A DNA stretch of 64,000 nt from SXOA01 sp046593355 (GTDB lineage Bacteria > Planctomycetota > Planctomycetia > Pirellulales > Pirellulaceae): assembly GCA_046593355.1 (NCBI GenBank), contig JBKJNY010000234.1, positions 1-64,000 on the forward strand. Reading direction: 5' to 3'. The first letter of the stretch is position 1. Every line of letters starts with the position of its first letter. Positions 31,979 to 44,484 of this stretch are shown piece after piece. The notes beneath the pieces are model-generated. The model had not been told where the DNA came from and ran no database searches. It saw only the letters and a list, made by a program, of their open reading frames with translations. The position numbers and the translations under genes are program-made.

Positions 31979-34815
31979 GGCTTCAGGCTCTCCAACAGCT
32001 TTTGCAGTCCTGGATAATCGGGCTCTTTGTCCTGGAGGGCCTCCGCCGCCGCACGAGCCTCCTCCTTCTTGCCGGCTGCGGCCAGCGCTTCTGCTAGCCC
32101 CAACCGCCAGTCGTTGTGGTTCTCGCTTAAGTCGAGGGCCGTTTTGTATTCATCGCTCGCAACGCCAAATTCCTTCATTCCCACCGCCGCCGCGGCCAGC
32201 AGCGCGTGAGCTTCGGCATCTTGCAAGTCCAGGTGGATGATCTGCGTTGCCCAACCGCGGGCCTGCGGAAAGTCCTTGGCTACTGTGGCCAATTCGGCCA
32301 GCTTTTTACGAAGGGTGATGCTGTCTGGTTCGAGATTCGCCAGCTTGGTGAGAATCGGCAACAGCTTTTCATTCGCTTCGTCATGTAAATAGATGCGGGT
32401 CAACCCCTTGGCCCAGCGGTCGCTCGCCGGGAAGTGCTGTTCTCCCAGCAAATAGAGCCTTTCTGCTCCGGGAAAGTCCTCGGCCTTCAGCTTGAGCGCC
32501 CCGAGCAGAGCCAGCAGATCCTCTTGCGGCTTGTTCTCGTCGAGCCCTTTTTCCAAAATGCCAATGGCTGTTTCCGAATCGCCGATGAGGAGTTGCAGCC
32601 GAGCCAAAACATAGGCGGCCAACGGCTCCGCGACGTCCTTCTTTTGAGCGGCAAGTGCCCACTTCCGTGCCTCGGCATTGGCCTTCCGTTCCAAGTTCGC
32701 CCGCGCGAGCTCCGCAAGCGTGCGAGCGGTGACGTTCTTGTCCTCGGCGATTTTGTTCAACTCCGCCAGGCTGCGAGTCTCTTTGCTCCCGCCGTTGCCG
32801 CTCTTAGCGATAGCCCCGTCCACGAATTTTCGATAGCCGAATTCGAAGTCCGCCTGGTCCGTGCCAAAACACTTCTTCAGCACCTGCGGCGTGGAAAGAT
32901 GCTCGGCATACGCTGCCAGCATTTTGGCCGTTGCGTCCCTGCCGTAAGTCTCAAGGGCATAGTCGACATACAGCGCTGCCTGGCAGTAAGCGAGAGTCCA
33001 GTCCTCACTATTCTTGGGCCGGATAAAGCCGAGCGTGATGGTGTCGAGGTTGTAGAGAGTTTTCGCGCGGGCTCGCTCGGCCAGGGTCGCGTTCCACTCG
33101 CGGGGGCGGCTGGGCCCTTCGCTATGCACCGCCAGCCCTTCGGTGAACCAGTGCGGAATGTTGAAGTCGGTCTGCTGCAGGTTGAGGACGTGAACGTACT
33201 CATGCCGCAGCACGCGGGCCCAGTCGTACTTTTTGGGAAGCTCATCGGGCGTGGTGATGGCGACCATCTTCCCCGCGCAGGCCCCCACGGTCCCTATCGC
33301 CGGCAGGCCGACCATCCGGGCACTGAACCAGCCGTGCCCGCTTGTATTCCTGTTGCGACTGAAGATTTCGATGAGTGTCTTTCCCTCCGGTTTGAAGCCG
33401 TACTGCTCCACGAGCTGCGGGTAGACTTCCTCTTCCAGATATTTCGAGGCGTAGCGAGCCAGCAATTCGTCGTGACCGCGGTCAAACTTGAGAACGAAGT
33501 GGTTGGTCTCCAGGACGGCGTAGCCTTTGAGGACGTCGAGGACTTCCAGCGTGTTCTTGACCCGCACGTTATAGGGGTCGATGGTGAACGCTTCCTCCAA
33601 GAGCTTGGCCGCCTCCACTTCTTCTCCCAGGCGCATCAAAGTCATGCCGAGTTGCCCGCGAACCGAGATGAGCTGCGGCATCTTCTCCTGTGCCACTCTC
33701 AACTGAGCAGCAGCAAGCGGATAACGCCGCATCCGGTCCAAGCTCTCGCCCATTGCCAGATAGAACTCGCCGCAGTGTGGATTGCGTTTTTCCACTCCTT
33801 CGATGACCGCTTGCATTCGTTTGGACGGTTTTTCGCCGGGCATTCCATCGACGGCAGCATACACGGCTGCCAGGCGGCCGAGCGTGGCTTCGCTCTGGGG
33901 ATTGAGTTTGCGGGCTTCTTCCAGAACCTCAATCGCCTCCGAGGGTCGCACGTCTGCCATCAGCATGTCGCCGCGGAGTTGCTGGGCCCAGAGGAGGCGC
34001 GGGTTGATGTCACTCGCTCGCCCTAGCGACGATTTGACGCCGGCCAGGTCGAAGTTGCCCACCGCGATTTCCGCTTTGAGGGCGTGTAGCTCCGCCGCGC
34101 TGGGGTTGATGGCCAGGCCCGCGGCCAGGGAAGTCGTCGCATTCGCCTCATTGTACTTTTCGGCGAACAGGCGGGCCATTTCCAGATGCGCTGGCCAGAA
34201 CTCCTTCTCGCGGCGGAGGAGCGACGGATAAAACTCGCTCACCAGTCGCTTGAACTGGTTGTGGTTCCGGTTCCAGCGGGCGACCTGCGCCGCGGCCAGG
34301 CCGATGAGGCGGACCTCTTCGCTCGTTTCTATTTTGCTGCCGCGGTTGTAGGTGCTGACGAGCGATTCGTATCCCTTCAGCGCTTCGGACAACTTGCCGC
34401 TAGTCCGGTCCAACGCCGCCAGTATCCAGCGGGCGGTGATGGAATCTTTGTCGAGGATCAGCGCCGCTTCGGCATGATTGCGGGCGGCATCTTCACTGCC
34501 GCGCTGGAATTCGAGCAGGGCGAGCTCTGACAATAGCGCCGCGGATTTGGTGTCGCGCTGGATGGCTTCGGTCAGCGTCCCGGCCGCCTCGTCATAGTCT
34601 CCCGTCGCGGCCTGGCAGCGGGCGAGGCCAATGGCGGAAGTAGCATCCTTATCCGCCGCCTGCTTGTATAGCTCCGCCGCTTCCGCGTAGTGACCGGTCA
34701 AATAAAGGGAGCGGGGTGAGGAAGTTTCCTTCTCCTCGCCAGCAGCCATTGCGGGCAGCGCGAAGAGCATCGCGGCGACAAGCCCCTGCTGCAACGTGTT
34801 CAGCCGCCAAAACAT
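31975..34815 (-). CDS. TPR-repeat protein with gluzincin metallopeptidase domain
   Basis: 946 residues from the ATG at 34815 (GGAG upstream). A signal peptide (LVAAMLFALPAMA) is followed by about 11 TPR-like helical pairs up to 430. A peptidase-MA-like domain sits at about 440-630, with HEYVHVLNLQQTDFNIPHWFTEGLAVHSEG: HExxH, then E 20-odd residues later, as in gluzincins. More TPRs run to the C-terminus (ELNKIAEDKNV...ALLAAAAVGMKEF). Probably a secreted or periplasmic protease acting in a large complex. The overlap with mazG suggests a shared transcript. Confidence 0.84.
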   Translation of the reverse strand: MFWRLNTLQQGLVAAMLFALPAMAAGEEKETSSPRSLYLTGHYAEAAELYKQAADKDATSAIGLARCQAATGDYDEAAGTLTEAIQRDTKSAALLSELALLEFQRGSEDAARNHAEAALILDKDSITARWILAALDRTSGKLSEALKGYESLVSTYNRGSKIETSEEVRLIGLAAAQVARWNRNHNQFKRLVSEFYPSLLRREKEFWPAHLEMARLFAEKYNEANATTSLAAGLAINPSAAELHALKAEIAVGNFDLAGVKSSLGRASDINPRLLWAQQLRGDMLMADVRPSEAIEVLEEARKLNPQSEATLGRLAAVYAAVDGMPGEKPSKRMQAVIEGVEKRNPHCGEFYLAMGESLDRMRRYPLAAAQLRVAQEKMPQLISVRGQLGMTLMRLGEEVEAAKLLEEAFTIDPYNVRVKNTLEVLDVLKGYAVLETNHFVLKFDRGHDELLARYASKYLEEEVYPQLVEQYGFKPEGKTLIEIFSRNRNTSGHGWFSARMVGLPAIGTVGACAGKMVAITTPDELPKKYDWARVLRHEYVHVLNLQQTDFNIPHWFTEGLAVHSEGPSRPREWNATLAERARAKTLYNLDTITLGFIRPKNSEDWTLAYCQAALYVDYALETYGRDATAKMLAAYAEHLSTPQVLKKCFGTDQADFEFGYRKFVDGAIAKSGNGGSKETRSLAELNKIAEDKNVTARTLAELARANLERKANAEARKWALAAQKKDVAEPLAAYVLARLQLLIGDSETAIGILEKGLDENKPQEDLLALLGALKLKAEDFPGAERLYLLGEQHFPASDRWAKGLTRIYLHDEANEKLLPILTKLANLEPDSITLRKKLAELATVAKDFPQARGWATQIIHLDLQDAEAHALLAAAAVGMKEFGVASDEYKTALDLSENHNDWRLGLAEALAAAGKKEEARAAAEALQDKEPDYPGLQKLLESLKP

Positions 34816-34911
34816 CAGCACCGCTCCATCTGTCGCATTTGCAAGGCCGGACGTAAAATCGAGGAAGAGAACATTTTACACGAGCCGTCCCTGCAGGAAC
34901 ACGAGCCTGTC

Positions 34912-35277
34912 ATGTCCGAAGCGACCGTTCCCGCCATGCCGGAAGCCCCCTTCACCCCGGTCGCCAAGGTCGGCGAGATTCTGCCGGGACAAGGGCATGC
35001 CTACGCGGTCAGCGGGCGAATGGTGGCGGTCTTCAACGAGGATGGCAAGTACTTCGCCATCGACGACTTCTGCCCCCACATGGGGGCCTCTCTTGCCGGC
35101 GGCTATCTCGAAGGAGGTGAAGTCACCTGCCCCTGGCATGCGTGGCGCTTCTGCATCCACGATGGAAAGTGGTGCGACAACCCTAAAGTGAAAGTCGACG
35201 CGTTTGAGGTCCGGGTCGAAGGGGACCAGATCGCGGTTAAGGTGCCGGAGAGGAAGAGTAGCCAACCGGGGGTGTAG
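34912..35277 (+). CDS. Rieske [2Fe-2S] protein (NirD-like)
   Basis: 121 residues. Cluster ligands in CPHMGASLAGGY and CPWHAWRFCIHDGKW: C-x-H and C-x2-H. It is the size of stand-alone ferredoxin-type Rieske proteins that feed electrons to oxygenases or nitrite reductase. Partner genes are not nearby. Divergent from the TPR gene; ATG at 34912. Confidence 0.9.
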   Translation: MSEATVPAMPEAPFTPVAKVGEILPGQGHAYAVSGRMVAVFNEDGKYFAIDDFCPHMGASLAGGYLEGGEVTCPWHAWRFCIHDGKWCDNPKVKVDAFEVRVEGDQIAVKVPERKSSQPGV

Positions 35278-35297
35278 GACTTAGAAAATCACGCAAC

Positions 35298-35702
35298 GTG
35301 TTCGAGACGATCCATCCTCATTTCGTTGTTTTGTCAAATCGGCCTGCGGCTGGCCGCGCGGAAATTCTTGCCCTTCAAAATGCGTTTACGTGGATCCCGC
35401 AGGAATACCTGATGCTCATCGAGAAGCAAACTGAGTTGGAATTACAACACCAAGATGGCCAATACGTCAGAATTTGGGAACCACTGGGCTGTGTGGAAAT
35501 GAACGAAGGGTACAGCATCACCGCCAGAATTCCTGGATCATTCCCGTTTGGTGACGATGGCGGCGGACGCGTGCTGCATTACCAAGGAACGAATGGAATT
35601 TATCTCGTCGGTTATGGGAGCCTGAATGCTGAAGACGCCGTCTTCGTTGCTCCCTCGCTACAGGCATTGCTGATTAACGAAACCGGAATCGACAAATTCT
35701 AG
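35298..35702 (+). CDS. SMI1/KNR4 (SUKH) family protein
   Basis: 134 residues with a GTG start. The C-terminal half fits SUKH proteins: NEGYSITARIPGSFPFGDDGGGRVLHYQGTNGIYLVGYGSLNAEDAVFVAPSLQALL. Family members neutralise contact-dependent toxins. No toxin gene is near, so it may be an orphan immunity gene or a domain with another job. 20 bases after the Rieske gene. Confidence 0.72.
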   Translation: MFETIHPHFVVLSNRPAAGRAEILALQNAFTWIPQEYLMLIEKQTELELQHQDGQYVRIWEPLGCVEMNEGYSITARIPGSFPFGDDGGGRVLHYQGTNGIYLVGYGSLNAEDAVFVAPSLQALLINETGIDKF

Positions 35703-35713
35703 CGCGCTGCTCG

Positions 35714-35923
35714 CTATTGCTTTTGAGGCAACTCTAGCGGCAGTAGCGTCTTCACCTTCGCTCCTCCCGCGTTTTCTCCACTCGGACAGGACGAGCATCC
35801 GCCTCCTCCACAACTCCCGCCGGCCCGTTTGGCGAACGTGCGATAGGCGCGGAACGCGAGATAGGTTCCGGCGAGGAGGCAGAGGGTGGCGGCGATGAGG
35901 GATTGGAGGAAGGGGGACATCAT
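35714..35923 (-). CDS. FeoB-associated Cys-rich membrane protein
   Basis: 69 residues: one membrane helix (FLQSLIAATLCLLAGTYLAFRAY) and a Cys-rich loop GGSCGGGGCSSCPSG, the pattern of the small FeoB-linked protein often called FeoC-like or DUF6587. It lies after feoB on the same strand, 70 bases downstream. It may bind Fe or Fe-S at the exit of FeoB. Confidence 0.8.
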   Translation of the reverse strand: MMSPFLQSLIAATLCLLAGTYLAFRAYRTFAKRAGGSCGGGGCSSCPSGENAGGAKVKTLLPLELPQKQ

Positions 35924-35977
35924 TCACCGAGGCTTCTTCATCATTCTGCTTTCATCATTCTGCAATCTGCAATTTTC

Positions 35978-36002
35978 TGGGCAGGCTGGAAGCCTACCCC
36001 AC
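35978..36002. repeat. GCAGGCTGGAAGCCTACCCC element, single arm
   Basis: Identical in all 25 bases to one arm of 12649-12708. Read on the minus strand it ends feoB: the final codons GTG GGG TAG are within the repeat. Just before it in the + direction lies a word string (TCATTCTGC, CAATCTGCAATTTTC). Confidence 0.9.
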
Positions 36003-38228
36003 GAATAACATTCCGATTTGGTAGGTGGCGAAGGCTCCCACGTAGGCGAGGGCGGTCATGTAGACGAAGGTGAACAGGGGCCAGAGCCAGGTGCCGGTTT
36101 CGCGGCGGATGATGACGAGGGTGGAGACGCACTGGGCACAGAGGGCGAAGAAAACCATGATGGAGAGGGCAACCGGGATGTTGAGATTCTTCTCCGCCTG
36201 GATGGTTTCTTCGAGCTGCTGCTCCTCGGCTCCTTCTCCTAGATTATAGATGACGCCGAGGGTGGCGTTGACGACTTCGCGGGCGGGGAACGAGGCGATG
36301 GCCGCACAGCCTATCTTCCAGTCCCAGCCGAGCGGGCGGACGGCGGGCTCGATGAAGTGCCCCATTCGACCGAGATAGCTGTCGCTGAGGTACTCGCGGG
36401 CGATTTGGTTTTCTGCGTTTGCCAATTCGACCTTGAGTTTCAATGCCTCTTCATTTTTCTCAAGTTCGGACGGGCTGAATTTCGCCAACTGGGATTCAAG
36501 TTTAGCCTGCCGCTCGAGCAGTACCGGCTCAATCTTCCGGGAGTCGTGCGGAAAATAGCCGAGGCCCCAGACGAGGACGGAGATTGCGAGGATAAGTGTT
36601 CCCGCTCGTTGCAGGAAGGCCCAGCCTTGCTCAGTCATCCGCTGCCAGACGATGCCCAGGCCGGGGAGCTTGTAGCTGGGCAACTCCATTACAAACGGCG
36701 GGGTCGGGCCGCGGAGCAGCGTCTTTTTCAGAATCCAGGCGACCAGAATGCCGGTGACAATGCCAATCATGTACATGCTGAACATGACCAACCCGCGTAA
36801 CCACGGGATCTGTATTCCCCAACCGGCCAGGGTCAAATCGAGTGTGCGATTGGGGATGAACGCCCCGATGAACAGCGTGTAAACCGGCAGCCGGGCGCTG
36901 CAGCTCATGAGAGGGGCGACGAGGATGGTGACGAGGCGATCGCGGCGATTCTCGATGACGCGGGTGGCCATGATGCCAGGAACCGCGCAGGCGAATGACG
37001 AGAGGAGCGGGATGAACGACTTGCCGGAGAGGCCGATTTTGGACATCAACTTATCCATCAAGTATGCCGCCCGGGCCATGTAGCCGCAGTCCTCCAGAAT
37101 GGCGATGAAGCAGAACAGCGTAAGGATTTGCGGCAGGAAGACAACAACGCCGCCGACGCCGGCAATCACGCCGTCGTTGACGAGAGAGCGGAGGGCACCT
37201 TCGGGCAATGCCGCGCTAACCAGCGATTGCAGCCAGGCGGCTGCGTAATCAATGCCGTCGCCAATTCGCAGGACGTCGTTGACCCAGAACACCGCCTGGA
37301 ACATGAGAAGCATTAGCAACAGGAAGAAGAGGGTGCCGAAGACCCGGTGAGTGAGCAGTTTGTCGAGTCTATCGCCGAGCGTTGCGGGCCGGTGCCGCGG
37401 GCGAGTGACAACGTCTTTGAGCACGGACGCAGCCCACTGGTAGCGGGCCATTGCCTCCACCGCGGGAACCGGAATACCGGCCGCCTTCAATCGCTCCCTT
37501 GCGGCAGGTAGTTCTTTGAGTATTCGAGGCGTGATGCCTGATATGCTCGCTTCCGCCAGGTAGCCGCTGGTATCGAGGAGCAGCCGCTCAACGAGATAAC
37601 GTGGGAGCGGGTCGTCGCCATTCTTTCCGGTTAGCTCTTCCAGCAGCGCGACTTCGTTCTGGAATTTCTCGGGGAAGGGACTGGTGATGGTCGCCGACTT
37701 GCCGTCCACGGCCTCGGCGAGAGCGGCCTTCAATTCCTGGATGCCGAGTTTGCGATTGGCCTGCACCTCGACGAGCGGTACGTGCAATCGCTTGCGAAGC
37801 GCGGAGACATCCAGCTTCTGTCCCTTTGCCAGGACTACGTCGGTCATGTTGAGGGCGACGACGGTGGGGAGACCAAGCTCCAACACCTGGCTGAGGAGAT
37901 AGAAATTCCGTTCCAGGTTGCTGGCGTCGACGATGACGAGCACCACGTCGGGACGCGCCACGTCGCTGCGGCGACCGAGAAGGACGTCCACCGCGACCAT
38001 TTCGTCCGGCGACTTGGGGGCCAGGCTGTAGGTGCCGGGAAGGTCAATGATATCCAGGGTGTGTCCGGCAATCTCCGTGCGGCCCACTTTCTTTTCGACC
38101 GTCACGCCGGGGTAATTCGCCACCCGCTGCCGCACACCGCAGAGGGCGGAGAAGAGCGTCGACTTGCCCGTGTTGGGGTTGCCGAGCAAGGCAACCGTCA
38201 CGACGCGAGGAGGGGCGGAGAGGGACAT
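35994..38228 (-). CDS. feoB: Ferrous iron transporter FeoB
   Basis: 744 residues. G domain: GNPNTGKST (G1), DLPGTYSL (G3), NMTDV (G4). Helical GDI-like segment to about 280, then the membrane domain with two Gate motifs and CAVPGIMATR. It imports Fe2+ with GTPase-driven gating. A coiled insert (LLERQAKLESQLAKFSPSELEKNEEALKLKVELANAENQIAREYL) is larger than in the E. coli protein but seen in planctomycetes. Last gene but one of a feoA-feoA-feoB-Cys-rich operon; ends in VG plus TAG from a dispersed repeat. Confidence 0.95.
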   Translation of the reverse strand: MSLSAPPRVVTVALLGNPNTGKSTLFSALCGVRQRVANYPGVTVEKKVGRTEIAGHTLDIIDLPGTYSLAPKSPDEMVAVDVLLGRRSDVARPDVVLVIVDASNLERNFYLLSQVLELGLPTVVALNMTDVVLAKGQKLDVSALRKRLHVPLVEVQANRKLGIQELKAALAEAVDGKSATITSPFPEKFQNEVALLEELTGKNGDDPLPRYLVERLLLDTSGYLAEASISGITPRILKELPAARERLKAAGIPVPAVEAMARYQWAASVLKDVVTRPRHRPATLGDRLDKLLTHRVFGTLFFLLLMLLMFQAVFWVNDVLRIGDGIDYAAAWLQSLVSAALPEGALRSLVNDGVIAGVGGVVVFLPQILTLFCFIAILEDCGYMARAAYLMDKLMSKIGLSGKSFIPLLSSFACAVPGIMATRVIENRRDRLVTILVAPLMSCSARLPVYTLFIGAFIPNRTLDLTLAGWGIQIPWLRGLVMFSMYMIGIVTGILVAWILKKTLLRGPTPPFVMELPSYKLPGLGIVWQRMTEQGWAFLQRAGTLILAISVLVWGLGYFPHDSRKIEPVLLERQAKLESQLAKFSPSELEKNEEALKLKVELANAENQIAREYLSDSYLGRMGHFIEPAVRPLGWDWKIGCAAIASFPAREVVNATLGVIYNLGEGAEEQQLEETIQAEKNLNIPVALSIMVFFALCAQCVSTLVIIRRETGTWLWPLFTFVYMTALAYVGAFATYQIGMLFVG

Positions 38229-38233
38229 GGCGT

Positions 38234-38461
38234 TTACGAAATCAGGATTACTTCCACCCTTGCCGCCTCGCTCTTGCGAAGGCTCAGCCGATAGCCGCGG
38301 ACTTCCATCTCCAGCGGGTCTCCTAGCGGTGCGGCTCCGAGGAGCGTGAACTCCGTTCCCGGCACCAGTCCCATTTCCATGAGGCGTACGCTGATCTCAT
38401 CTACGCCTTCCACCTGCACCACCTGCCCGCGGCGACCGATGGGAAGCTGGGACAGGTTCAC
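38234..38461 (-). CDS. feoA: FeoA-family SH3-like protein, second copy
   Basis: 75 residues from a GTG that overlaps the stop of the preceding feoA (GTGA), so it is coupled. SH3-like fold: LSQLPIGRRGQVVQVEGVDEISVRLMEMGLVPGTEFTLLGAAPLGDPLEMEVRGYRLSLRKSEAARVEV. FeoA proteins bind FeoB at its G domain. Stop is 5 bases before feoB. Confidence 0.88.
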   Translation of the reverse strand: MNLSQLPIGRRGQVVQVEGVDEISVRLMEMGLVPGTEFTLLGAAPLGDPLEMEVRGYRLSLRKSEAARVEVILIS

Positions 38462-38739
38462 TCTGTGACTCCCGGACGGACCAGCACCTGGAACAGGTTG
38501 GCGTCCCGAATGCAAAGCTTGTTGCCCATCAGTTTCACAATGCATGGGGAGCCGGGCTGCACCATTTCGACAATGATTCCCTGCCGCATCCCCATCTCAT
38601 GGAGCCGATGAATGCTGGCATTGTCGCCGACGAGTTGGTCGATGTAGGCCCGATGGCCGGTTGGAAGCAGTTCTAAGGGGATAAGGTCGGGCAATTTGGG
38701 ACTCATGCGGCGACAAAGGTAACTGAGACCTAATCTCAA
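38458..38739 (-). CDS. feoA: FeoA-family SH3-like protein, first copy
   Basis: 93 residues if started at the TTG at 38739, which has AAGGAGG 4 bases away; 82 residues from ATG at 38706 without a good site. LDLIPLELLPTGHRAYIDQ-like beginning, LHEMGMRQGIIVEMVQPGSPCIVKLMGNKLCIRDANLFQVLV at the core. The TTG start is my preference on ribosome-site strength. A TGAGA-CCTAA-TCTCA palindrome at 38724-38738 would then lie in the coding region; with the ATG start it would be leader and could be an operator. Confidence 0.8.
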   Translation of the reverse strand: MRLGLSYLCRRMSPKLPDLIPLELLPTGHRAYIDQLVGDNASIHRLHEMGMRQGIIVEMVQPGSPCIVKLMGNKLCIRDANLFQVLVRPGVTE

Positions 38740-38788
38740 TACGCCTCCTTATCATAGGGTTACGATGCCACAATAGCAACAGACCTGC

Positions 38789-42196
<3,408 letters not shown>

Positions 42197-42217
42197 GGGT
42201 TGTTCCTCAAAGAGGGG

Positions 42218-42312
42218 ATGGCCGCGAAAAACACGAAGAGGCACAAAAAAAGGGGGAAGCAAAATACTCAGGCAATTTCTTTGTGTTTTTTCGTGTTCTT
42301 CGCGGCCATCTC
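42218..42312. repeat. GCGAAAAACACGAAGA inverted element, copy 1
   Basis: Arms GATGGCCGCGAAAAACACGA (42218) and TCGTGTTCTTCGCGGCCATC (42291-42310) enclose A/G- and T-rich sequence. On the minus strand the distal arm is translated as the MalQ tail (AAKNTKKHKEIA). A second copy is at 61498-61580. Confidence 0.85.
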
Positions 42313-43854
42313 CTCCGTATTCTTTGAAGGTGTTCGCTCATAAGTCTCAGTAAGTTCACGGAGCTTGGTTTCCTGGTCGATCGTCAGTTGCTCCCAGCGG
42401 AACCGCCAGGTCCAGTTTCCTTCCGCGGTGCCGGGCATGTTCATCCGCGCTTCCGTGCCAAGGCCGAGGACGTCTTGCAGGGGGACGATTGCGGTATCGG
42501 CAACGGATTGGAAGGCCAGGCGAATCATGTCCCAATGAATCTGTTCCCCCTTGGAGTCCAGATACTTCAAGGCGAATAGCCGTTCCTTTTTTATCTCGTC
42601 CGCGGCGCGGGTGGAGCCTTTTCCTTGGACGCTGTGAAACCAGCCGGCGGTGGTGTCGTTATCGTGCGTGCCAGTGTAAACCACGCAGTGGCGGGGAAAA
42701 TTGTGCGGTTGATAGTCGTTGGCTTTGGGGTCGTCGCCGAAGGCGAACTGCAGCACCCTCATGCCGGGGAAACCGAAACGATCGCGGAGGGCTTCGACCT
42801 GCGGCGTGATGACGCCTAGATCTTCCGCAATGATAGGAATTTTGCCGAGTTTGGCTGCGACAGCTTCAAAGAACGGCTCGCGGGGACCAGGCACCCAGCG
42901 GCCGCTCGCCGCGGTCTTGGCGTTGCCGGGAACTTCCCAATACGATTCAAAGCCGCGGAAATGGTCGAGGCGGATGGCGTCGAACATCGCCAGCGCACTC
43001 TTGAACCGCTCGATCCACCAGGCGTAGCCGGCTGCTCGCATCTTATCCCAGTGGTACAGCGGGTTCCCCCAAAGCTGGCCGGTCTTGGCGAAATAATCGG
43101 GCGGAACGCCGGCCACCTTCGCGGCGCTGCCATCGGGGTTGAGTTCAAAAAGGTCTTGATTGGCCCACACGTCGGCGCTGTCGTGAGCCACGAAAATCGG
43201 CAAGTCGCCGAGGATGGAGATTCCGCGATCATTCGCATATTTCTTCAGCGACGACCACTGCCGGAAGAACAGGAATTGGATGAACTTCTCGTATTCCACT
43301 TGCTGTGAGAGCTTGTCCTGCCATCGCAATAACGACTGAATTTCCCGCGCGCGAATGTCGGCTTCCCACTGATGCCAGGCCCGTTCGTTGTGATCGGTCT
43401 TGAGGGCGCGAAACAGGGCGTAGTCGTCGAGCCACGATGCGTTCTGGGAATAGAACGCGGCGGCTTCGGTTCGTAGGTCGCCAAATGCGATTCCTTCGTA
43501 GGCGGCGAAGGCTTTCTGCAAGGCGCGGCTGTGGATCGGCCATTCCCCCTCAAAGTCGGCGTGATCGGGATCGGCGGGGGGCGATGCTGCCGCGTCCCGC
43601 GCTTCGAGCAGGCCCTCCTCCGCCAGCTTCTCCAAGCTAATCAGGAGTGGATTGCCGCCAAAGGCGGAATAGCATTGATAAGGTGAGTTGCCGTAGCCCG
43701 TCGGCCCCAGCGGCAGCACCTGCCAGATTTGCTGGCCAGTCCGCGCCAGAAAATCCACGAACTGATAAGCGGCAACTCCCAGATCCCCGACGCCATGAGG
43801 CGAGGGGAGGGAGGTGATATGGAGTAGAATGCCCGATTCTCTTCGGCCGTTCAT
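42268..43854 (-). CDS. malQ: 4-alpha-glucanotransferase (amylomaltase)
   Basis: 528 residues from ATG at 43854. GH77: RESGILLHITSLPSPHGVGDLG start, SPYQCYSAFGGNPLLISLE, ILGDLPIFVAHDSADVWAN, IRLDHFRGFESYWEVP with the catalytic Asp, IIAEDLGVITPQVEALRDRFGFPGMRVLQFAF with the acid/base Glu, and YTGTHDNDTTAGW. It transfers alpha-1,4-glucan chains. The last ~15 codons are a dispersed repeat read in frame. Probably co-transcribed with treS-mak, divergent from treZ. Confidence 0.94.
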   Translation of the reverse strand: MNGRRESGILLHITSLPSPHGVGDLGVAAYQFVDFLARTGQQIWQVLPLGPTGYGNSPYQCYSAFGGNPLLISLEKLAEEGLLEARDAAASPPADPDHADFEGEWPIHSRALQKAFAAYEGIAFGDLRTEAAAFYSQNASWLDDYALFRALKTDHNERAWHQWEADIRAREIQSLLRWQDKLSQQVEYEKFIQFLFFRQWSSLKKYANDRGISILGDLPIFVAHDSADVWANQDLFELNPDGSAAKVAGVPPDYFAKTGQLWGNPLYHWDKMRAAGYAWWIERFKSALAMFDAIRLDHFRGFESYWEVPGNAKTAASGRWVPGPREPFFEAVAAKLGKIPIIAEDLGVITPQVEALRDRFGFPGMRVLQFAFGDDPKANDYQPHNFPRHCVVYTGTHDNDTTAGWFHSVQGKGSTRAADEIKKERLFALKYLDSKGEQIHWDMIRLAFQSVADTAIVPLQDVLGLGTEARMNMPGTAEGNWTWRFRWEQLTIDQETKLRELTETYERTPSKNTEEMAAKNTKKHKEIA

Positions 43855-44484
43855 GGATGCAGCTTCCTCACTTGCGGGTTGCACGGAGAGCAAATAACGC
43901 GCCGCCGCCTACCCCTTTTCAAACCCGGCCAAGCCTCTAAAGTCCATTCGCAGACAGGGAATTCGTGGCCGAGTTGCGAGCAACCCAGTGGGGTGGTTTG
44001 CTTCAATCTACCGCTCGTTTGCGTTCGCGACTTGCCCCCTGATATAGTGGTTTGATTCATGATTTCAGCGATTCTCTTTTGCAGCCGCAGGAGACCGGAG
44101 TGAATCAAGCTGTTTGTCTTAAGTCATTGCCAATCAAGAGGTTGCGTTAACACGACTGGTAAGTTTCTTGATTCATTCCGCCTCTTTTTCCGCATGCCTT
44201 GATTCATAAGGAACTGGTCCTGAATTACTACCCGACTTTTTTTAAGGGGTGGCACCCGACGGCTTTGCGTGGGCGTGAACCTGCGAAGGTCGTGGATCCC
44301 ACGCCCACGCAAAGCCGTGGGCGTGCCACCCGTAACAGCGGACGACCCACCCGCAACCTTCGCTCGCAACCTCTATTATACAAAACAGCATATACTGACT
44401 AAGTGTCCAGTTTCTTCCACCGGCGGCCAACCTGTTTCCAATGGCTGGCTGGTATAGTTTTTGCACCCTTCGCCGCGAACCATC
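43855..44484. other. Divergent spacer between malQ and treZ
   Basis: About 630 bases without a gene. Promoters of both glucan operons must lie here. TATAGT near 44044 on the + strand could be a -10, but no matching -35 is seen. Several GATTCAT words (44053, 44171, 44200) occur in the middle and could be binding sites. The paired repeat at 44247-44333 occupies the treZ-proximal part. Confidence 0.5.
44247..44333. repeat. GGCTTTGCGTGGGCGTG paired element
   Basis: Arms GACGGCTTTGCGTGGGCGTG (from about 44257) and CACGCCCACGCAAAGCCGTG (44300-44319) with outer GGGTGGCAC/GTGCCACCC pairs. The same family as 25498-25540. It would form a 30-bp stem in the treZ leader or promoter region. Confidence 0.85.

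Noticed and set aside
32434..34026. 530-residue + strand frame
   Set aside because: Antisense to the TPR-metallopeptidase gene, which carries the HExxH and TPR signals.
42489..42809. Short + strand frames within malQ
   Set aside because: Shadow frames; GH77 motifs are on the minus strand.
43855..44484. Riboswitch or small RNA in the treZ leader
   Set aside because: Only the dispersed repeat gives secondary structure; no known aptamer core seen.
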